A stretch of 64,000 nt of DNA from an uncultured Burkholderiales bacterium (GCA_945952065.1 CAMFGY010000008.1:1-64000), one strand, 5' to 3'; positions 8,832 to 20,114 are shown, counted from the stretch's first letter. The notes: generated by a model not told the origin, from the sequence alone. Made by a program: numbers and translations.

Positions 8832-9626
8832 TCAGTCGCGGATCAAGATGTCACTCAGCCCGTGGCGCTGGGCGAACTGGGCCAAGCGGCCATCTTTCTT
8901 GGTTCTTGCGACAAAACTGTTGATGCGCTGCAGCCAAGCTTCATCGCCCGGCTTGACGGCGTAGGCGTAAGGCAGGACATGAAAGGGAGTAGGGGGCGCC
9001 ACCAAACGCGCCCAATCGGTGGTCTCGAGCATGCGGTGGCTGTAGGGATAGTCGGTCATGAAGATGTCCACCCGCCCCGACTCCAACTCTTGCTCACGCG
9101 TGGATGTGGGCTTGATCACAACCATTTCAGCGTGCTTCAACCAAGCGCTCATCACCGGTTCAATGAAAGTGCCGGCCTGCACGGCCACTTTGATGCCCGG
9201 CTTGTCGATATCCGCCCAGGTTTTGATGCTGCGATTCGAGCGCGTGGTGATGCCGTAGATGTCGCTTTGCAGGTATGGCGTTGAGAAGCGCAAATGCTTT
9301 TGCCGCTCTGCGGTGATGCCAATGGCAAACATCGAGACGTCGCAGCGATCCTGCTTCAGGTCTTCCACCAAGCGAGGAAAACTGGAATCCGCATAAACCA
9401 GTTTGGTGCCCAGTTCTTTGGCCAGCGCCGCGGACATATCGATATCGATGCCGCTGAGATCTTGGGTGCGTGGGCTGCGATAGCTGACGGCGTAATACGC
9501 CGGCCAGATGCACACCCGCAGCGTGTGGCTGGACTCCACCCGTTCCGCCACTTCACCGGCAAGACCTGACCCCGCGCACATCCACAACAATGAAACCATG
9601 AGCGGACGGCGCAGCGAAAACAGCAT
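8832..9626 (-). CDS. Family-3 periplasmic solute-binding protein, kinase-linked
   Basis: Secreted binding protein of 264 aa with a Sec signal (about 1-23, ending SGLAGE) and the amino acid-binding SBP_bac_3 fold: TLRVCIWPAYYAVSY, DLSGIDIDMSAALAKELG, RCDVSMFAIGITAERQKHLRFSTPYLQSD, and GRVDIFMTDYPYS in the second lobe. No permease or ATPase genes are near. The next gene, four bases on, is a histidine kinase, so signalling is a better guess than transport. The ligand is unknown; an amino acid or small acid is usual for the family. The 127 bp upstream to kynA should hold the promoter. Confidence 0.88.
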   Translation of the reverse strand: MLFSLRRPLMVSLLWMCAGSGLAGEVAERVESSHTLRVCIWPAYYAVSYRSPRTQDLSGIDIDMSAALAKELGTKLVYADSSFPRLVEDLKQDRCDVSMFAIGITAERQKHLRFSTPYLQSDIYGITTRSNRSIKTWADIDKPGIKVAVQAGTFIEPVMSAWLKHAEMVVIKPTSTREQELESGRVDIFMTDYPYSHRMLETTDWARLVAPPTPFHVLPYAYAVKPGDEAWLQRINSFVARTKKDGRLAQFAQRHGLSDILIRD

Positions 9627-9754
9627 GTCAAGAACCCCTGTGTGTGTCTTGGGTCATGGGCTTGGCTCTCGGGTGGCCAAACTCTGCTGACCCGGACTCT
9701 ATCGCATAGGCCTCCTCGGGCGCAGTGGGATGATGCCTGGAATCAAGGCGCTTT

Positions 9755-10603
9755 TCAAAGCTCGGTGCGCAAGGCCCACAGTTCGGGGAAGAGCACCACA
9801 TCCAGCATCTTGCGCAGATAGCCCACACCCGAGGTGCCGCCGGTGCCGCGCTTGAAGCCGATCACCCGCTCCACAGTGGTCACATGACGGAAGCGCCAGA
9901 GCCGGAAGGCGTCTTCCAGATCGACCAGTTCTTCGCCCATTTGATACGAGTCCCAGTGCTTGCTGGGGTCTCGGTAGACCTCCAGCCAGGCGGCTTTGAC
10001 GGCCTCATCGGCGCTGCGGGGCTGGGTCCAGTCGCGCTCAAGCGCATGGGCTGGCACGCTGATGCCGCGCCGGGCCAGCAGGCGCAAGACCTCGTCGTAC
10101 AAAGAGGGCGCGCGCCAGGCAGCCTCCACCTCGGCCAGCAAATCAGCCCGGTGCGCATGCGGCTTGAGCATGGCAGCATTCTTGTTGCCCAGCATGAACT
10201 CGATGCGCCGGTACTGCGCGCTTTGAAAGCCGCTGCTGTTCGACAGATAGGGGCGGATGGCGGTGTACTCGGGCGGCGTCATGGTCGCCAGCACATCCCA
10301 GGCATGCACCAATTGCTCCATGATGCGCGAGACCCGCGCCAGCATCTTGAAGGCCTCGGGCAGACGGTCAGTCGCCACGCAAGCCACGGCGGCCTGCATC
10401 TCATGCAGCATCAGCTTCATCCACAGCTCCGAAGTCTGGTGCTGCACGATGAAAAGCATCTCGTTGTGCTCGGGTGAGAGCGGGTGCTGGGCGCTGAGGA
10501 TCTGGTCCAGATGCAGATAGTCGCCGTAGCTCATGTCCTTGGAGAAGTCGAGTTGGGCGCCCTCGTCGCGGACGATGGCTTCGGTGTGGTGCGGGCAGCT
10601 CAT
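9755..10603 (-). CDS. kynA: Tryptophan 2,3-dioxygenase
   Basis: Heme dioxygenase opening the indole ring of L-tryptophan to N-formylkynurenine, first step of the kynurenine route. At 282 aa it is normal family length. Visible active-site features are His55 in [12 protein letters not shown], the proximal heme ligand His240 in [17 protein letters not shown], and the RGTGGTSG loop (252-259). The start ATG 10603 overlaps the kynU stop (ATGA), so translation is coupled. It is the last gene of kynBUA. No terminator is evident before the next gene. Confidence 0.98.
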   Translation of the reverse strand: MSCPHHTEAIVRDEGAQLDFSKDMSYGDYLHLDQILSAQHPLSPEHNEMLFIVQHQTSELWMKLMLHEMQAAVACVATDRLPEAFKMLARVSRIMEQLVHAWDVLATMTPPEYTAIRPYLSNSSGFQSAQYRRIEFMLGNKNAAMLKPHAHRADLLAEVEAAWRAPSLYDEVLRLLARRGISVPAHALERDWTQPRSADEAVKAAWLEVYRDPSKHWDSYQMGEELVDLEDAFRLWRFRHVTTVERVIGFKRGTGGTSGVGYLRKMLDVVLFPELWALRTEL

Positions 10604-11898
10604 GTCACGGCTCCTTGCGTTTGAAACTCGGGGCGCTGCCATTCCTGCTGCAGCAACACCTGATGCAGATGCTCAACGGCATCAAACACATCGGCAAAAC
10701 CGATGTACAGCGGCGTAAAGCCAAAGCGCAGGATGTGCGGCACTTCGGCCAAGCGGCCGGGGTCGCCGGCGCGGAAGTCGCCGATCACGCCGCGCGCAAT
10801 CAAGGCCTGGATGACGGCATAGCCCGCCTCCTGCAGCGGCGCATCCAGGCTCAGGCACACCTGGCTGCCACGTTTGGCTTCGTCGCGCGGCGAGGCCAAG
10901 CGCACGCCCAGCTTGGCGCAGCGGGCCTCGGCCAACTCGATGAAGAGCTCGGTCAGCGCAATGGATTTTTTGCGCAGGGCCGCCATGCCGCCGAAGGGCT
11001 CGGCCGCCAAGACGGTGTCCACCCCGCACTCCAGCGCCGCCAGCGAGAGCATCGCCGGGGTGCCGCAGATATAGCGTTTGATACCCGGCGCGGGTTGGTA
11101 GTCGGTGGTGAATTGGAAGGGCGCCGCATGGCCCAGCCAGCCCGACAGCGGCTGCCAAAAGTCTTCGGCGTGGCGCGGATGGGCCCAGACGAAAGCCGGC
11201 GCGCCCGGGCCGCCATTGAGGTATTTGTAGCCGCAGCCGATGGCAAAGTCGGCATTCGCGCCTTTCAAATCCACCGGCACCGCGCCGGCCGAATGCGCCA
11301 AGTCCCAGATGACCAGGGCGCCGGCGGCATGGGTGGCGGCGGTCAGCGCTTGCATGTCGTGACGGTAGCCGGTGCGGTAGTTCACCTCGGTCAGCATCAA
11401 CACGCCCAGCTCGGCATTCAGCGTGGCGGGAATCTCATCGACATGGTCCACCAGCTTCAGCGTCCAGCCATGCTGGCGGGCCAAGCTCTCGGCAATGTAA
11501 AGGTCGGTGGGGAAGTTGCTGCGTTCGGAGACGATGAGCTTGCGCTCTGGCGCCGTCTTCTGGCTGATGCCGATGGCGGCAGACATCACTTTGTAGAGGT
11601 TCAACGAGGTCGAATCGGCCACGATCAATTCACCGGGCGCTGCGCCCACCAGCCGGGCGATCTTGTCGCCGATGCGGCTGGGCAGGTCTATCCAGCCCGC
11701 GGTGTTCCAGCTCTTGATGAGGTCTTGGCCCCATTCTTTTTGAATCACTTGCTGCACCCGGCCCAAGGTGGCGCGTGGCAGCACGCCGAGGGAATTGCCG
11801 TCCAGATAAATGGTGCCGGCGGGCAGGTCGAATTGGTGCTTCAGTTCGCGCAGCGGATCTTCTTGATCCAGCACATCGCAGTCTTGTCTTGTCGTCAT
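10600..11898 (-). CDS. kynU: Kynureninase
   Basis: PLP enzyme cleaving L-kynurenine to anthranilate and alanine. 432 aa, usual length. The PLP lysine is Lys225 in [15 protein letters not shown]; the aspartate of [16 protein letters not shown] is the expected pyridine-nitrogen partner; [11 protein letters not shown] and [13 protein letters not shown] are family signatures. The start is ATG 11898 with AGGAG seven bases upstream, not the longer open frame. It is the middle gene of the operon, 19 bp after kynB and overlapping kynA. Its product anthranilate is the substrate of the divergent cluster. Confidence 0.98.
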   Translation of the reverse strand: MTTRQDCDVLDQEDPLRELKHQFDLPAGTIYLDGNSLGVLPRATLGRVQQVIQKEWGQDLIKSWNTAGWIDLPSRIGDKIARLVGAAPGELIVADSTSLNLYKVMSAAIGISQKTAPERKLIVSERSNFPTDLYIAESLARQHGWTLKLVDHVDEIPATLNAELGVLMLTEVNYRTGYRHDMQALTAATHAAGALVIWDLAHSAGAVPVDLKGANADFAIGCGYKYLNGGPGAPAFVWAHPRHAEDFWQPLSGWLGHAAPFQFTTDYQPAPGIKRYICGTPAMLSLAALECGVDTVLAAEPFGGMAALRKKSIALTELFIELAEARCAKLGVRLASPRDEAKRGSQVCLSLDAPLQEAGYAVIQALIARGVIGDFRAGDPGRLAEVPHILRFGFTPLYIGFADVFDAVEHLHQVLLQQEWQRPEFQTQGAVT

Positions 11899-11917
11899 GG
11901 GGAACTCCTGTGGAAAT

Positions 11918-12541
11918 TCAAAGGGCGCGCAGCACCGCACGTACCGGAGAGGCGCAGGCGCCGGCCAGCTTCAGCGGCAGCGCGATCAACTCATAGTCGC
12001 CTTCGGCCACCTCGTCCAAGACGAGGTTTTCCAGCACCCGCAGATCCAGGCGCAGCAGTTGCTGATGGCTGTCCAGGCTTTTGCTGCTGCTGGGGTCCAC
12101 AGAAGGCGTGTCCAAACCAATCAGCTTGACGCCGCGGCTGGCCAGCCAAGCCACGGTGTCGGGGGCATAGGCGCTGAAGTCGGGGTTCCAGACGGTGTCG
12201 GCGCGTTCGCAGCAGCGCACCAAGACGCGAGCCGGCAGATTGGCTGCGGCATGGCGCAAATGCTCGATCTGAATCAGCGGGCCGCAGTCGATGGCGTGGA
12301 TGACGCGGCAGGGGCCCAGATAGGGGTCCAAGTCCACCTCGGCGCTGCTGGCTGCGCCGGCGGCGTAATGCAAGGGCGCGTCGGCATGCGCGCCCACATG
12401 GGGAGACATGGTGATGGCACTCAGATTGACCGGGCAGCTCGGCGACAGCGTGGCCGTCCAGTTCAAGCGGTAGGGCTCGTCGCCCGGAAAAATCGGCGCC
12501 TCAGCGCTGACCAGGGGGGAAATATCCCAGAGTCGTTTCAT
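11918..12541 (-). CDS. kynB: Kynurenine formamidase
   Basis: Metal-dependent hydrolase converting N-formylkynurenine to kynurenine and formate. 207 aa. The cyclase-type metal motif is SPHVGAHADAPLHY, with His48, His52 and Asp54; IFPGDEPY near the N-terminus is typical of KynB. It starts at ATG 12541 and leads the kynBUA operon, although its reaction comes second. The 221 bp between it and the 2-aminobenzoyl-CoA monooxygenase gene must carry divergent promoters. Confidence 0.97.
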   Translation of the reverse strand: MKRLWDISPLVSAEAPIFPGDEPYRLNWTATLSPSCPVNLSAITMSPHVGAHADAPLHYAAGAASSAEVDLDPYLGPCRVIHAIDCGPLIQIEHLRHAAANLPARVLVRCCERADTVWNPDFSAYAPDTVAWLASRGVKLIGLDTPSVDPSSSKSLDSHQQLLRLDLRVLENLVLDEVAEGDYELIALPLKLAGACASPVRAVLRAL

Positions 12542-12700
12542 CGGTGAATGCCTTTCTTGGCCTGCCTTTGCGGCAGCGGGCGAGACCATAACAACGCTTG
12601 CGCTTGTGTGGTGTCGGTTAATTCCAACATCGCGGCGTCGGCTTGGCAAGCGGGCCATTTTTGCGCGTCGCTGCGGGAATCTCCGGGGTTCCGACGGTTC

Positions 12701-12738
12701 GTCAATTGATTGACACCTAAACTATCAAGACCTAAAGT
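12701..12738 (+). promoter_or_regulatory. Sigma70-like promoter with overlapping inverted-repeat operator
   Basis: The -35 box TTGACA (12710-12715), a 17-base spacer and TAAAGT (12733-12738) make a plausible promoter for the operon starting at 12763. A perfect inverted repeat, GTCAAT-TG-ATTGAC (12701-12714), covers the -35 box. A repressor bound there would block RNA polymerase. The natural candidate is the MarR protein encoded in the operon, with a pathway CoA thioester as inducer. This pairing is inferred; the repeat and the boxes are read directly. Confidence 0.65.
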
Positions 12739-12762
12739 GGCTCGAAACGAGGAGACCCCAGC

Positions 12763-15114
12763 ATGCGCATCACCTGCATTGGCGGCGGCCCGGCCGGCCT
12801 GTATTTCGCGCTCTTGATGAAGCAGCAAAACCCGGCGCACCAAATCACCGTGCTGGAACGCAACAAGCCCGGCGACACCTTTGGCTGGGGCGTGGTGTTC
12901 TCTGACCAGACCCTGGGCGCCATGCGCGAGGCCGACGCCCCAACGGCCGACGCCATCCTGACGGCCTTCAACCACTGGGACGATATTGAAGTGCATGTGC
13001 AGGGGCGCACGCTGCGTTCGGGGGGCCACGGTTTTTGCGGCATTGGCCGCATGAAGCTCTTGAACATCCTGCAAGCGCGCTGTGCCGAACTGGGCGTCGA
13101 GCTGCGCTATGAATGCGATGTGATCGATGACGAAGGCCTGGACGCCGACCTCATCATCGCCTGCGATGGCTTGAACAGCCGCATTCGCAACAAATACGCG
13201 GCCAGCTACCAGCCGGATATCGATCTGCGCCAATGCCGCTTTGTCTGGCTGGGCACCACCCGGCTGTTCGATGCGTTTACCTTTGATTTTCAAAAGACCG
13301 AGCATGGCTGGTTCCAGGCCCATGCCTATAAGTTTGACGCCACGCACTCCACCTTCATCGTTGAGACGCCCGAGTCGGTGTGGCAGGCCGCCGGCTTGGA
13401 GGCCATGAGCAAGGAAGAGGGCATTGCTTTTTGCGAGCGGCTCTTCGCCAAGGTTTTGGACGGCCACCCGCTGATCAGCAATGCCGCGCATCTGCGCGGT
13501 TCAGCACAGTGGATTCGCTTCCCGCGGGTGGTCTGCAAAAACTGGGTGCATCACAACGGCCGCGCCCCGGTGGTCTTGATGGGCGACGCGGCGCACACCG
13601 CGCATTTCTCCATCGGCTCGGGCACCAAGCTGGCCCTGGAAGATGCCATCGCCCTGGCGCGCGACATCGGCCAAGCCCAGGGTGATTTGAACGCGGCGCT
13701 GGCCGCCTACCAGGCCAGCCGTTCGGTGGAAGTCTTGCGCATTCAAAACGCGGCACGCAACTCCACCGAATGGTTCGAGAACGTCGAACGCCATGCGCAG
13801 CTCGCGCCCGAGCAGTTCGCCTATTCGCTGCTGACGCGCTCGCAGCGCATCTCGCATGAGAACCTGCGCTTGCGCGACCCCGCTTATGTGGCCGAGTTTG
13901 AAGCATGGCTGGCGGCGCGCTCAGGCCTGCCCGCACAAGACGCGGTGCCGCCCATGTTCACGCCCTTCAAGCTGCGTGAACTGACCCTGAAGAACCGGGT
14001 GGTGGTCTCGCCGATGGCGCAGTATTCCTGTGTCGACGGTCTGCCCGGCGACTATCACCTGATGCACTTGGGTGCCCGCGCCAGCGGCGGCGCGGGGCTG
14101 GTGTTCGTGGAAATGACCGCACCCTCGGCACAGGGCCGCATCACGCCCGGCTGCCCGGGCCTTTACACCGATGCGCAGGGCCAGGCCTGGGCCCGCATCG
14201 TCGACTTTGTGCACCGCCACAGCAGCGCCAAGATCGCCATGCAGCTCGGCCATGCCGGCGCCAAGGGCTCGACCCGGCGCGGCTGGGACGGCATCGACCA
14301 GCCCTTGCCCGAGGGCAACTGGCCGCTGATCTCGGCCTCGCCCCAGCAGTATCTGGCGGGCGTGAGCCAGACCTCGCGTGCCATGAGCCGGGCCGAGATG
14401 GACCAGGTGCTGGCCGACTTCTGCGCCGCCACCGAGCGCGCGGCGCGAGCTGGCTTTGACTGGCTGGAGCTGCACTGCGCCCATGGCTATTTGCTCTCTA
14501 GCTTTCTCTCGCCGCTGACCAATCAGCGCGAGGATGACTATGGCGGCTCCCTGGAGAATCGCCTGCGCTTCCCAGTGGAAGTGTTCAAAGCCATGCGGGC
14601 GCTGTGGCCGCAGCATCTGCCGATGTCGGTGCGAATTTCGGCGCACGACTGGGTCGAAGGCGGCAACACGCCCGAGGACGCGGTGCAGATGGCTGCAGCC
14701 TTCAAGGCCGCCGGGGCTGATTTGATCGATGTGTCCTCCGGCCAGGTCAGCAAGCTCGAAAAGCCTCGTTACGGCCGCATGTGGCAAACCCCGTTTGCGG
14801 AGAGCATTCGCAACCGGGTGGGCATTGCCACCATGGCAGTGGGCGCTATTTCTGAAGCCGACCATGTCAACAGCATCATTGCCGCCGGACGGGCGGACCT
14901 CTGCGCGATTGCCCGCCCGCATCTGGCCAACCCGGCTTGGACGCTGAGCGAAGCCGCGCGCATCGGCTACCGCGGGCCGGTGGGGCTGGACTGGCCCCTG
15001 CCTTACCTCTCGGCCAAGCCGCAGCTGGAAAAAGAATTCGAGCGGCAGCGCGCCGCCTCGGGAGCCGCCTCGGCCTCAGCGCTGGATGAGGCCAACAAGG
15101 CCTTGGGAGTTTGA
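12763..15114 (+). CDS. 2-aminobenzoyl-CoA (or salicylyl-CoA) monooxygenase/reductase
   Basis: Bifunctional flavoenzyme, 783 aa. The N-terminal half (about 1-390) is a class A FAD monooxygenase with [12 protein letters not shown] at the start and [27 protein letters not shown] in the FAD-binding end. The C-terminal half (about 398-765) is an Old Yellow Enzyme-type NADH:flavin oxidoreductase ([34 protein letters not shown]). The fusion is shared by 2-aminobenzoyl-CoA monooxygenase/reductase and salicylyl-CoA 5-hydroxylase. The divergent kynBUA and the 2-aminobenzoate-CoA ligase downstream favour the former, which hydroxylates and dearomatises 2-aminobenzoyl-CoA. GAGGAG precedes ATG 12763. First gene of the operon. 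Confidence 0.92.
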   Translation: MRITCIGGGPAGLYFALLMKQQNPAHQITVLERNKPGDTFGWGVVFSDQTLGAMREADAPTADAILTAFNHWDDIEVHVQGRTLRSGGHGFCGIGRMKLLNILQARCAELGVELRYECDVIDDEGLDADLIIACDGLNSRIRNKYAASYQPDIDLRQCRFVWLGTTRLFDAFTFDFQKTEHGWFQAHAYKFDATHSTFIVETPESVWQAAGLEAMSKEEGIAFCERLFAKVLDGHPLISNAAHLRGSAQWIRFPRVVCKNWVHHNGRAPVVLMGDAAHTAHFSIGSGTKLALEDAIALARDIGQAQGDLNAALAAYQASRSVEVLRIQNAARNSTEWFENVERHAQLAPEQFAYSLLTRSQRISHENLRLRDPAYVAEFEAWLAARSGLPAQDAVPPMFTPFKLRELTLKNRVVVSPMAQYSCVDGLPGDYHLMHLGARASGGAGLVFVEMTAPSAQGRITPGCPGLYTDAQGQAWARIVDFVHRHSSAKIAMQLGHAGAKGSTRRGWDGIDQPLPEGNWPLISASPQQYLAGVSQTSRAMSRAEMDQVLADFCAATERAARAGFDWLELHCAHGYLLSSFLSPLTNQREDDYGGSLENRLRFPVEVFKAMRALWPQHLPMSVRISAHDWVEGGNTPEDAVQMAAAFKAAGADLIDVSSGQVSKLEKPRYGRMWQTPFAESIRNRVGIATMAVGAISEADHVNSIIAAGRADLCAIARPHLANPAWTLSEAARIGYRGPVGLDWPLPYLSAKPQLEKEFERQRAASGAASASALDEANKALGV

Positions 15115-15117
15115 GCC

Positions 15118-15885
15118 GTGAAACTTTCAAATCTGCAAGGCCTGCATGCGGTGGTGACCGGCGGCGGCAGCGGCATCGGCGCGGCAGTGGCGGGCAGCCT
15201 GTTGGAAGCGGGCGCTTCGGTCACGCTGATGGGCCGCGATCTCCAGCGCTTGCAAGCCCAGGTCGAGGCGCAGAGTCCGCTCGGTGCGGTGGACTGCTGC
15301 AGCGTGGATGTGGGCGATGAGGCCAGCGTGCAGGCCGCGTTCGCGGCGCAGGCCAAGGTCGACATCCTGGTCAACAACGCCGGTCAAGCTGAAACTGCAC
15401 CGCTGGCGAAGACCTCGCTGGCCCTTTGGCAGCGCATGTTGAACGTCAATCTGACCGGCAGTTTTTTGTGCAGCCGCGAGGTGCTGCCCGGCATGAGCGA
15501 GCGCGGCTTTGGCCGCATCATCAATGTGGCCAGCACCGCGGGTTTGACCGGTTATGCCTATGTGGCCGCCTACTGCGCCGCCAAGCATGGGGTGGTGGGC
15601 ATGAGCCGGGCGCTGGCCCAGGAGGTGGCCAAAAAAGGCATCACCGTCAACGCTGTGTGCCCGGGCTATACCGAGACCGATATCGTGGAGCGGGCTGTGG
15701 CCACCATCGTGGCCAAAACCGGCCGCAGCGCTGAGCAGGCGCGTGCCGAGCTGGCGGCCAGCAATCCGCAAGGGCGCTTGGTGCAGCCGCAAGAGGTGGC
15801 CGACGCGGTGCTCTGGCTGGCCCGGCCCGACAGTGCCGCCATCAATGGGCAGGCCATTTCCATCTGCGGCGGGGAGCTGTGCTGA
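15118..15885 (+). CDS. SDR-family oxidoreductase of the anthranilate cluster
   Basis: Short-chain dehydrogenase, 255 aa. It shows the Rossmann [12 protein letters not shown], the catalytic Tyr/Lys in YCAAKHG, and [18 protein letters not shown] 15118 lies three bases after the previous stop, with no better ATG near, so coupled translation from GTG is chosen. In the hybrid CoA pathway a beta-hydroxyacyl-CoA type dehydrogenase or reduction of a ring ketone would fit. The exact substrate is not readable from sequence. Confidence 0.9.
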   Translation: MKLSNLQGLHAVVTGGGSGIGAAVAGSLLEAGASVTLMGRDLQRLQAQVEAQSPLGAVDCCSVDVGDEASVQAAFAAQAKVDILVNNAGQAETAPLAKTSLALWQRMLNVNLTGSFLCSREVLPGMSERGFGRIINVASTAGLTGYAYVAAYCAAKHGVVGMSRALAQEVAKKGITVNAVCPGYTETDIVERAVATIVAKTGRSAEQARAELAASNPQGRLVQPQEVADAVLWLARPDSAAINGQAISICGGELC

Positions 15886-16466
15886 TGGGCTTGGACCTCG
15901 AATCCCGCGCCCTGGCCGAAGACCACCAAGCGCTGCGCCTGTGGCTGCGCTTGCTGGCCTGCACCAACCGGGTGGAGGGCGTGATCCGCAAACGCCTGAG
16001 CCAAGACTTTGCCACCACCTTGCCGCGCTTTGACCTGCTGGCGCAGCTGGAGCGCGCGCCGCAGGGGCTGAGCATGCGCGAGCTGTCCAAGCGCTTGATG
16101 GTGACCGGCGGCAATATCACCGGCATCACCGATCAGTTGGAGGCCGAGGGCTTGGTGCTGCGTGAAGCCCATCCCAGCGACCGGCGTTCCTTCACCGTCA
16201 AGCTCACTGCCGCCGGCAAGCGCCAGTTCAAGCGCATGGCCGCCACCCATGAGCAGTGGGTGATCGAGCTGCTGGAGGGCTGGAGCCCCGAGGAGAAGAC
16301 CCAGGTCTACGGTCTCTTGGCCAGCCTGAAGAGCCATTTGGGCGCGCTGGAGTCAGCGCCGGCGCCGAGCCCCAAAAGCAAAGGGCGAACGCCGCGCTTG
16401 GCGCTGGCCAGTCGCCCACAGCGCCCACAGCGCCCACAGCGCCCACTGAAAAAGGAGTCTTTGTGA
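15885..16466 (+). CDS. MarR-family transcriptional regulator
   Basis: Winged-helix regulator of 193 aa. The core (about 15-150) has [30 protein letters not shown] as the DNA-reading region and [17 protein letters not shown] as the wing. ATG 15885 overlaps the SDR stop (TGATG) and has GGGGAG eight bases upstream; the in-frame GTG 15879 is too close. It sits inside the operon it probably controls. Its C-terminal tail is unusual, a basic Pro/Gln/Arg stretch encoded by a 9-base tandem repeat. Confidence 0.92.
   Translation: MGLDLESRALAEDHQALRLWLRLLACTNRVEGVIRKRLSQDFATTLPRFDLLAQLERAPQGLSMRELSKRLMVTGGNITGITDQLEAEGLVLREAHPSDRRSFTVKLTAAGKRQFKRMAATHEQWVIELLEGWSPEEKTQVYGLLASLKSHLGALESAPAPSPKSKGRTPRLALASRPQRPQRPQRPLKKESL
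16413..16446 (+). repeat. 9-bp tandem repeat in the MarR 3' end
   Basis: Three exact copies of CGCCCACAG plus a 7-base partial copy encode the PQR repeat at the MarR C-terminus. As a multiple of three it can change length without shifting frame. Confidence 0.85.
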
Positions 16467-17323
16467 TGAACCATCCTCAAGGCATCAGCCCCCATTTGCT
16501 CGAAGGCAATCGGCAGAGTCTGCAAGACTTTGCGCCGCAGCATTTCGGCTGGCAGTTGCAAGGGCAGGTGGGCCTGATCACGCTGAACCGCCCGGAGCGC
16601 AAAAACCCCTTGACCTTTGCCTCTTACGCCGAGCTGCGCGATTTGTTTCGGCGCCTGAGCTATGTGGACGAGGTGCGCGCCATCGTGCTGCAGGGCGCGG
16701 GCGACAACTTCTGCTCGGGCGGTGATGTGCATGAAATCATCGGCCCGCTGACGCAAATGGCCATGCCCGATCTGCTGGCCTTCACCCGCATGACGGGGGA
16801 TCTGGTCAAGGCCATGCGGGCCTGCCCGCAGCCGGTGATTTCGGCCGTGGACGGCGTCTGTGCCGGGGCCGGCGCCATCATGGCCATGGCCTCCGATTTG
16901 CGCCTGGGCACGGCGCGTTCCAAGACCGCGTTTTTGTTCAACCGCGTCGGCTTGGCGGGCTGCGATATGGGGGCTTGCGCGATTTTGCCGCGCATCATCG
17001 GCCAAGGCCGCGCCTCAGACCTGCTCTACAGCGGCCGCAGCCTGGGGGGCGAAGAGGGTTTGAGCTGGGGTTTTTTCAACCGTTTGGCCGAGCCCGAGGC
17101 CTTGTTGGGCGAAGCGCTGCAATGGGCGCAGCAAATCGCCAGCGGCCCCAGCTTTGCGAATGCCATGACCAAAAAAATGCTGCACCAAGAGTGGAGCATG
17201 GGCGTGGACGAGGCCATTGAAGCCGAGGCCCAGGCCCAGGCGATTTGCATGATGACGCAGGACTTTCACCGCGCCTACCACGCCTTTGTGGCCAAGCAGC
17301 GGCCCGAGTTCAAAGGGGACTGA
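16466..17323 (+). CDS. Enoyl-CoA hydratase/isomerase family protein
   Basis: Crotonase-fold protein, 285 aa. [18 protein letters not shown] starts the domain; the oxyanion-hole segment [17 protein letters not shown] and [19 protein letters not shown] are clear. The start ATG 16466 overlaps the MarR stop, with AAGGAG upstream. It probably hydrates a CoA thioester formed after ring reduction of 2-aminobenzoyl-CoA, or hydrolyses the ring in the manner of ring-opening crotonases. The choice is not decided by sequence. Confidence 0.92.
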   Translation: MNHPQGISPHLLEGNRQSLQDFAPQHFGWQLQGQVGLITLNRPERKNPLTFASYAELRDLFRRLSYVDEVRAIVLQGAGDNFCSGGDVHEIIGPLTQMAMPDLLAFTRMTGDLVKAMRACPQPVISAVDGVCAGAGAIMAMASDLRLGTARSKTAFLFNRVGLAGCDMGACAILPRIIGQGRASDLLYSGRSLGGEEGLSWGFFNRLAEPEALLGEALQWAQQIASGPSFANAMTKKMLHQEWSMGVDEAIEAEAQAQAICMMTQDFHRAYHAFVAKQRPEFKGD

Positions 17324-17325
17324 GC

Positions 17326-18498
17326 ATGCAGCCACTCAAGCATCTGGAATGGCCATTTTTTGAAGACCGGCACCGCGACTTGGCCGCGCGCCTGGAGGCT
17401 TGGTGCATCGAGCATCTGCAAGGCCAGGCCCATGCCGATACCACGCATGACTCGGATGTCGACGCAGCCTGCAAAGCCCTGGTCAAAGCCTTGGGCCAAG
17501 GCGGCTGGCTGAGCCACGCGATTGGCGGCACGGCCCTGGGCGGCGCGGCCGATCTGATCGACACGCGCGCGATTTGCCTCTTGCGCGAAACGCTGGCCCG
17601 CTATCACGGTCTGGCGGACTTTGCTTTTGCCATGCAGGGCCTGGGCTCTGGGGCAATTTCTCTGGCAGGCACGGCCGAGCAAAAGCAGCGCTACTTGCCC
17701 CGTGTGGCGCGCGGCGAGGCCTTGGCGGCCTTTGCCTTGTCCGAGCCGCAGGCGGGCTCGGATGTGGCGGCGCTGCAGTGCAGCGCGGTGCTGGAAGGCG
17801 AGAACTACGTCTTGAACGGTGAAAAGACCTGGATCTCCAACGGCGGCATTGCGGACTTCTACATCGTCTTTGCGCGCACCGGCGAGCAGCCCGGCTCGCG
17901 GGGTATTTCCGCCTTCATCGTTGACGCGAATCAGCCCGGGCTGGAGATTGCCGAGCGCCTCCAGGTCATCGCGCCGCACCCCTTGGCGCGGCTGCGTTTT
18001 GATCAATGTCGCGTGCCCAAGTCGCAGCTGCTGGGCGTGGCCGGCGAGGGCTTCAAGCTGGCCATGCGCACGCTGGATATCTTCCGCACCTCGGTGGCGG
18101 CTGCGGCCTTGGGCTTTGCGCGGCGGGCTTTGCAAGAAGGCTTGCAGCAGGCCAAGAGCCGCGCCATGTTTGGCGCCCGCTTGGCCGACTTGCCGCTCAC
18201 CCAGGCCAAGCTGGCCGATATGGCCTGCAGCGTCGACAGCTCCGCCCTGCTGGTCTACCGCGCCGCTTGGCAACGCGACCAGGGCCAGAACGTCACCCGC
18301 GAAGCCGCCATGGCCAAGCTGATGGCCACCGAAGCCGCGCAGCGGGTCATTGACTCGGCGGTGCAGCTCTTCGGCGGACGGGGCGTGCAAAGCGGCGAGG
18401 TGGTGGAGTCGCTGTACCGCGAGATCCGTGCCTTGCGCATCTACGAAGGGGCCAGCGAAGTGCAGCAACTGATCATCGGAAGGGATTTGTTGAAATGA
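17326..18498 (+). CDS. Acyl-CoA dehydrogenase of the anthranilate cluster
   Basis: Flavin acyl-CoA dehydrogenase, 390 aa, normal length. It has [39 protein letters not shown] and the C-terminal [47 protein letters not shown] with its catalytic-base region. ATG 17326 is two bases after the previous stop. It is distinct from the glutaryl-CoA dehydrogenase at the end of the operon and presumably oxidises an earlier alicyclic or ring-opened intermediate. Confidence 0.92.
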   Translation: MQPLKHLEWPFFEDRHRDLAARLEAWCIEHLQGQAHADTTHDSDVDAACKALVKALGQGGWLSHAIGGTALGGAADLIDTRAICLLRETLARYHGLADFAFAMQGLGSGAISLAGTAEQKQRYLPRVARGEALAAFALSEPQAGSDVAALQCSAVLEGENYVLNGEKTWISNGGIADFYIVFARTGEQPGSRGISAFIVDANQPGLEIAERLQVIAPHPLARLRFDQCRVPKSQLLGVAGEGFKLAMRTLDIFRTSVAAAALGFARRALQEGLQQAKSRAMFGARLADLPLTQAKLADMACSVDSSALLVYRAAWQRDQGQNVTREAAMAKLMATEAAQRVIDSAVQLFGGRGVQSGEVVESLYREIRALRIYEGASEVQQLIIGRDLLK

Positions 18499-20114
18499 AT
18501 CAAGCCTCAGCCCATGTCGACACCTTCACCCGTAACCATCTGCCCCCGCCCGATTTGTGGCCCGAGCTGATTTTTGATTTGCCCGACTTGCAGTTCCCCG
18601 CGCGGCTCAACTGCGCCACCGAGTTGTTGGACCGTTGGGTTGAGCAAGGGCAGGGCGAGCGCCTGTGCCTGCAGGGCGCTGAGGGCTTGCGCTGGACTTA
18701 TGCCGAACTGCAGCGCCAAGTCAATCGCATCGCCCATGTCTTGGTGCAAGAGCTGGGTGTGGTGCCGGGCAACCGGGTCTTGCTGCGCGGCGCCAACACG
18801 GCCGAGATGGCGGCCTGCTGGTTCGCGGTGCAAAAAGTGGGCGCGGTGGCGGTGGCCACCATGCCGCTCCTGCGTGCCAAAGAGCTGCAACAGGTGATTG
18901 ACAAGGCGCACATCAGCCATGCGCTGTGCGATGAGCGCTTGGCGCAAGAGCTGCAACTGGCGCAGGCGCAATGCCCACAGCTGTGCAGCGTTTGCTACTT
19001 CCACTCCGAGGCGGCCGAGGGCTTGGCGGCGCGCGCGGCCCGGCATAGCGAGGTGTTTGTCAATGTGGACACCGCGGCGGATGACTGCAGCCTGATTGCC
19101 TTCACCTCCGGCACCACCGGCGCGCCCAAGGGCACCATGCACTTCCATCGCGATGTGCTGGCCATTTGCCGCTGCTGGCCGCCGCAGATGCTGCGCCCGC
19201 AGCCGCAGGATGTGTTCATTGGCAGCCCGCCCCTGGCTTTCACCTTTGGTCTGGGCGGCTTGTTGTTGTTCCCCATGAGCGTGGGCGCGTCGACCGTTTT
19301 GCTGGAGAAGGCTTCGCCCGAGGCTTTGCTGCCGGCCATTGCGCACTATCGCGCCAGTGTTTTGTTTACCGCGCCCACCTCTTACCGAGCGATGGCGCCG
19401 CAGGTGGCGGCGCATGATTTGAGCAGCTTGCGCAAATGCGTGAGCGCTGGTGAGGCCTTGCCCGCCGCCACCCGCGAGCTCTGGAAGCAAGCCACCGGCA
19501 TTGAGTTGATCGACGGCATTGGTGCCACCGAGCTCTTGCACATCTTCATTTCTCACGACGAGGCGCATGCCAAGCCAGGCGCCACCGGCGTGCCAGTGCA
19601 GGGCTACCGGGCCTGTGTGCTGGACGAGCAGGGTCAGGTCTTGCCTGCCGGGCAAGTGGGGCGGCTGGCCGTGAAAGGCCCCACCGGTTGCCGCTACTTG
19701 GCCGATGAGCGCCAGCGCAACTATGTGCTGAATGGCTGGAACCTGACGGGTGACGCCTATCTGGTGGACGAGCAGGGCTATTTTGTCTACCAAGCCCGCA
19801 CCGACGACATGATCATCTCCGGCGGCTACAACATCGCCGGGCCCGAGGTCGAGGCGGCGCTGCTGGCTCACCCGGCGGTGGCCGAGTGCGGCGTGATCGG
19901 TCTGCCGGATGAAGAGCGCGGCCAGATCGTCAAGGCCGTGGTGGTTTTGCGCGCCGGCTTTGAGGCCGGGCCGGCAATGCAGCGTGAGTTGCAGGACTTT
20001 GTCAAAGCGACGATTGCGCCCTACAAGTATCCACGCGCCATCGAGTTCCGAGCCAGCCTGCCGCGCACCGAGACCGGCAAGCTGCAACGCTTTCGCCTGC
20101 GGAGCCCTGCATGA
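18495..20114 (+). CDS. abmG: 2-aminobenzoate-CoA ligase (benzoate-CoA ligase family)
   Basis: AMP-forming ligase, 539 aa, expected to activate anthranilate to 2-aminobenzoyl-CoA with ATP and CoA. It has the P-loop [12 protein letters not shown] (from about residue 203), [48 protein letters not shown] in the hinge, and the adenylation lysine in [15 protein letters not shown] overlaps the previous stop (ATGA). Anthranilate specificity is inferred from kynBUA and the monooxygenase/reductase; benzoate or salicylate ligases look alike. Confidence 0.9.
   Translation: MNQASAHVDTFTRNHLPPPDLWPELIFDLPDLQFPARLNCATELLDRWVEQGQGERLCLQGAEGLRWTYAELQRQVNRIAHVLVQELGVVPGNRVLLRGANTAEMAACWFAVQKVGAVAVATMPLLRAKELQQVIDKAHISHALCDERLAQELQLAQAQCPQLCSVCYFHSEAAEGLAARAARHSEVFVNVDTAADDCSLIAFTSGTTGAPKGTMHFHRDVLAICRCWPPQMLRPQPQDVFIGSPPLAFTFGLGGLLLFPMSVGASTVLLEKASPEALLPAIAHYRASVLFTAPTSYRAMAPQVAAHDLSSLRKCVSAGEALPAATRELWKQATGIELIDGIGATELLHIFISHDEAHAKPGATGVPVQGYRACVLDEQGQVLPAGQVGRLAVKGPTGCRYLADERQRNYVLNGWNLTGDAYLVDEQGYFVYQARTDDMIISGGYNIAGPEVEAALLAHPAVAECGVIGLPDEERGQIVKAVVVLRAGFEAGPAMQRELQDFVKATIAPYKYPRAIEFRASLPRTETGKLQRFRLRSPA

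Noticed and set aside
16413-16446. CRISPR-like array
   Set aside because: Units are 9 bp, directly abutting, without spacers, and within a coding frame.
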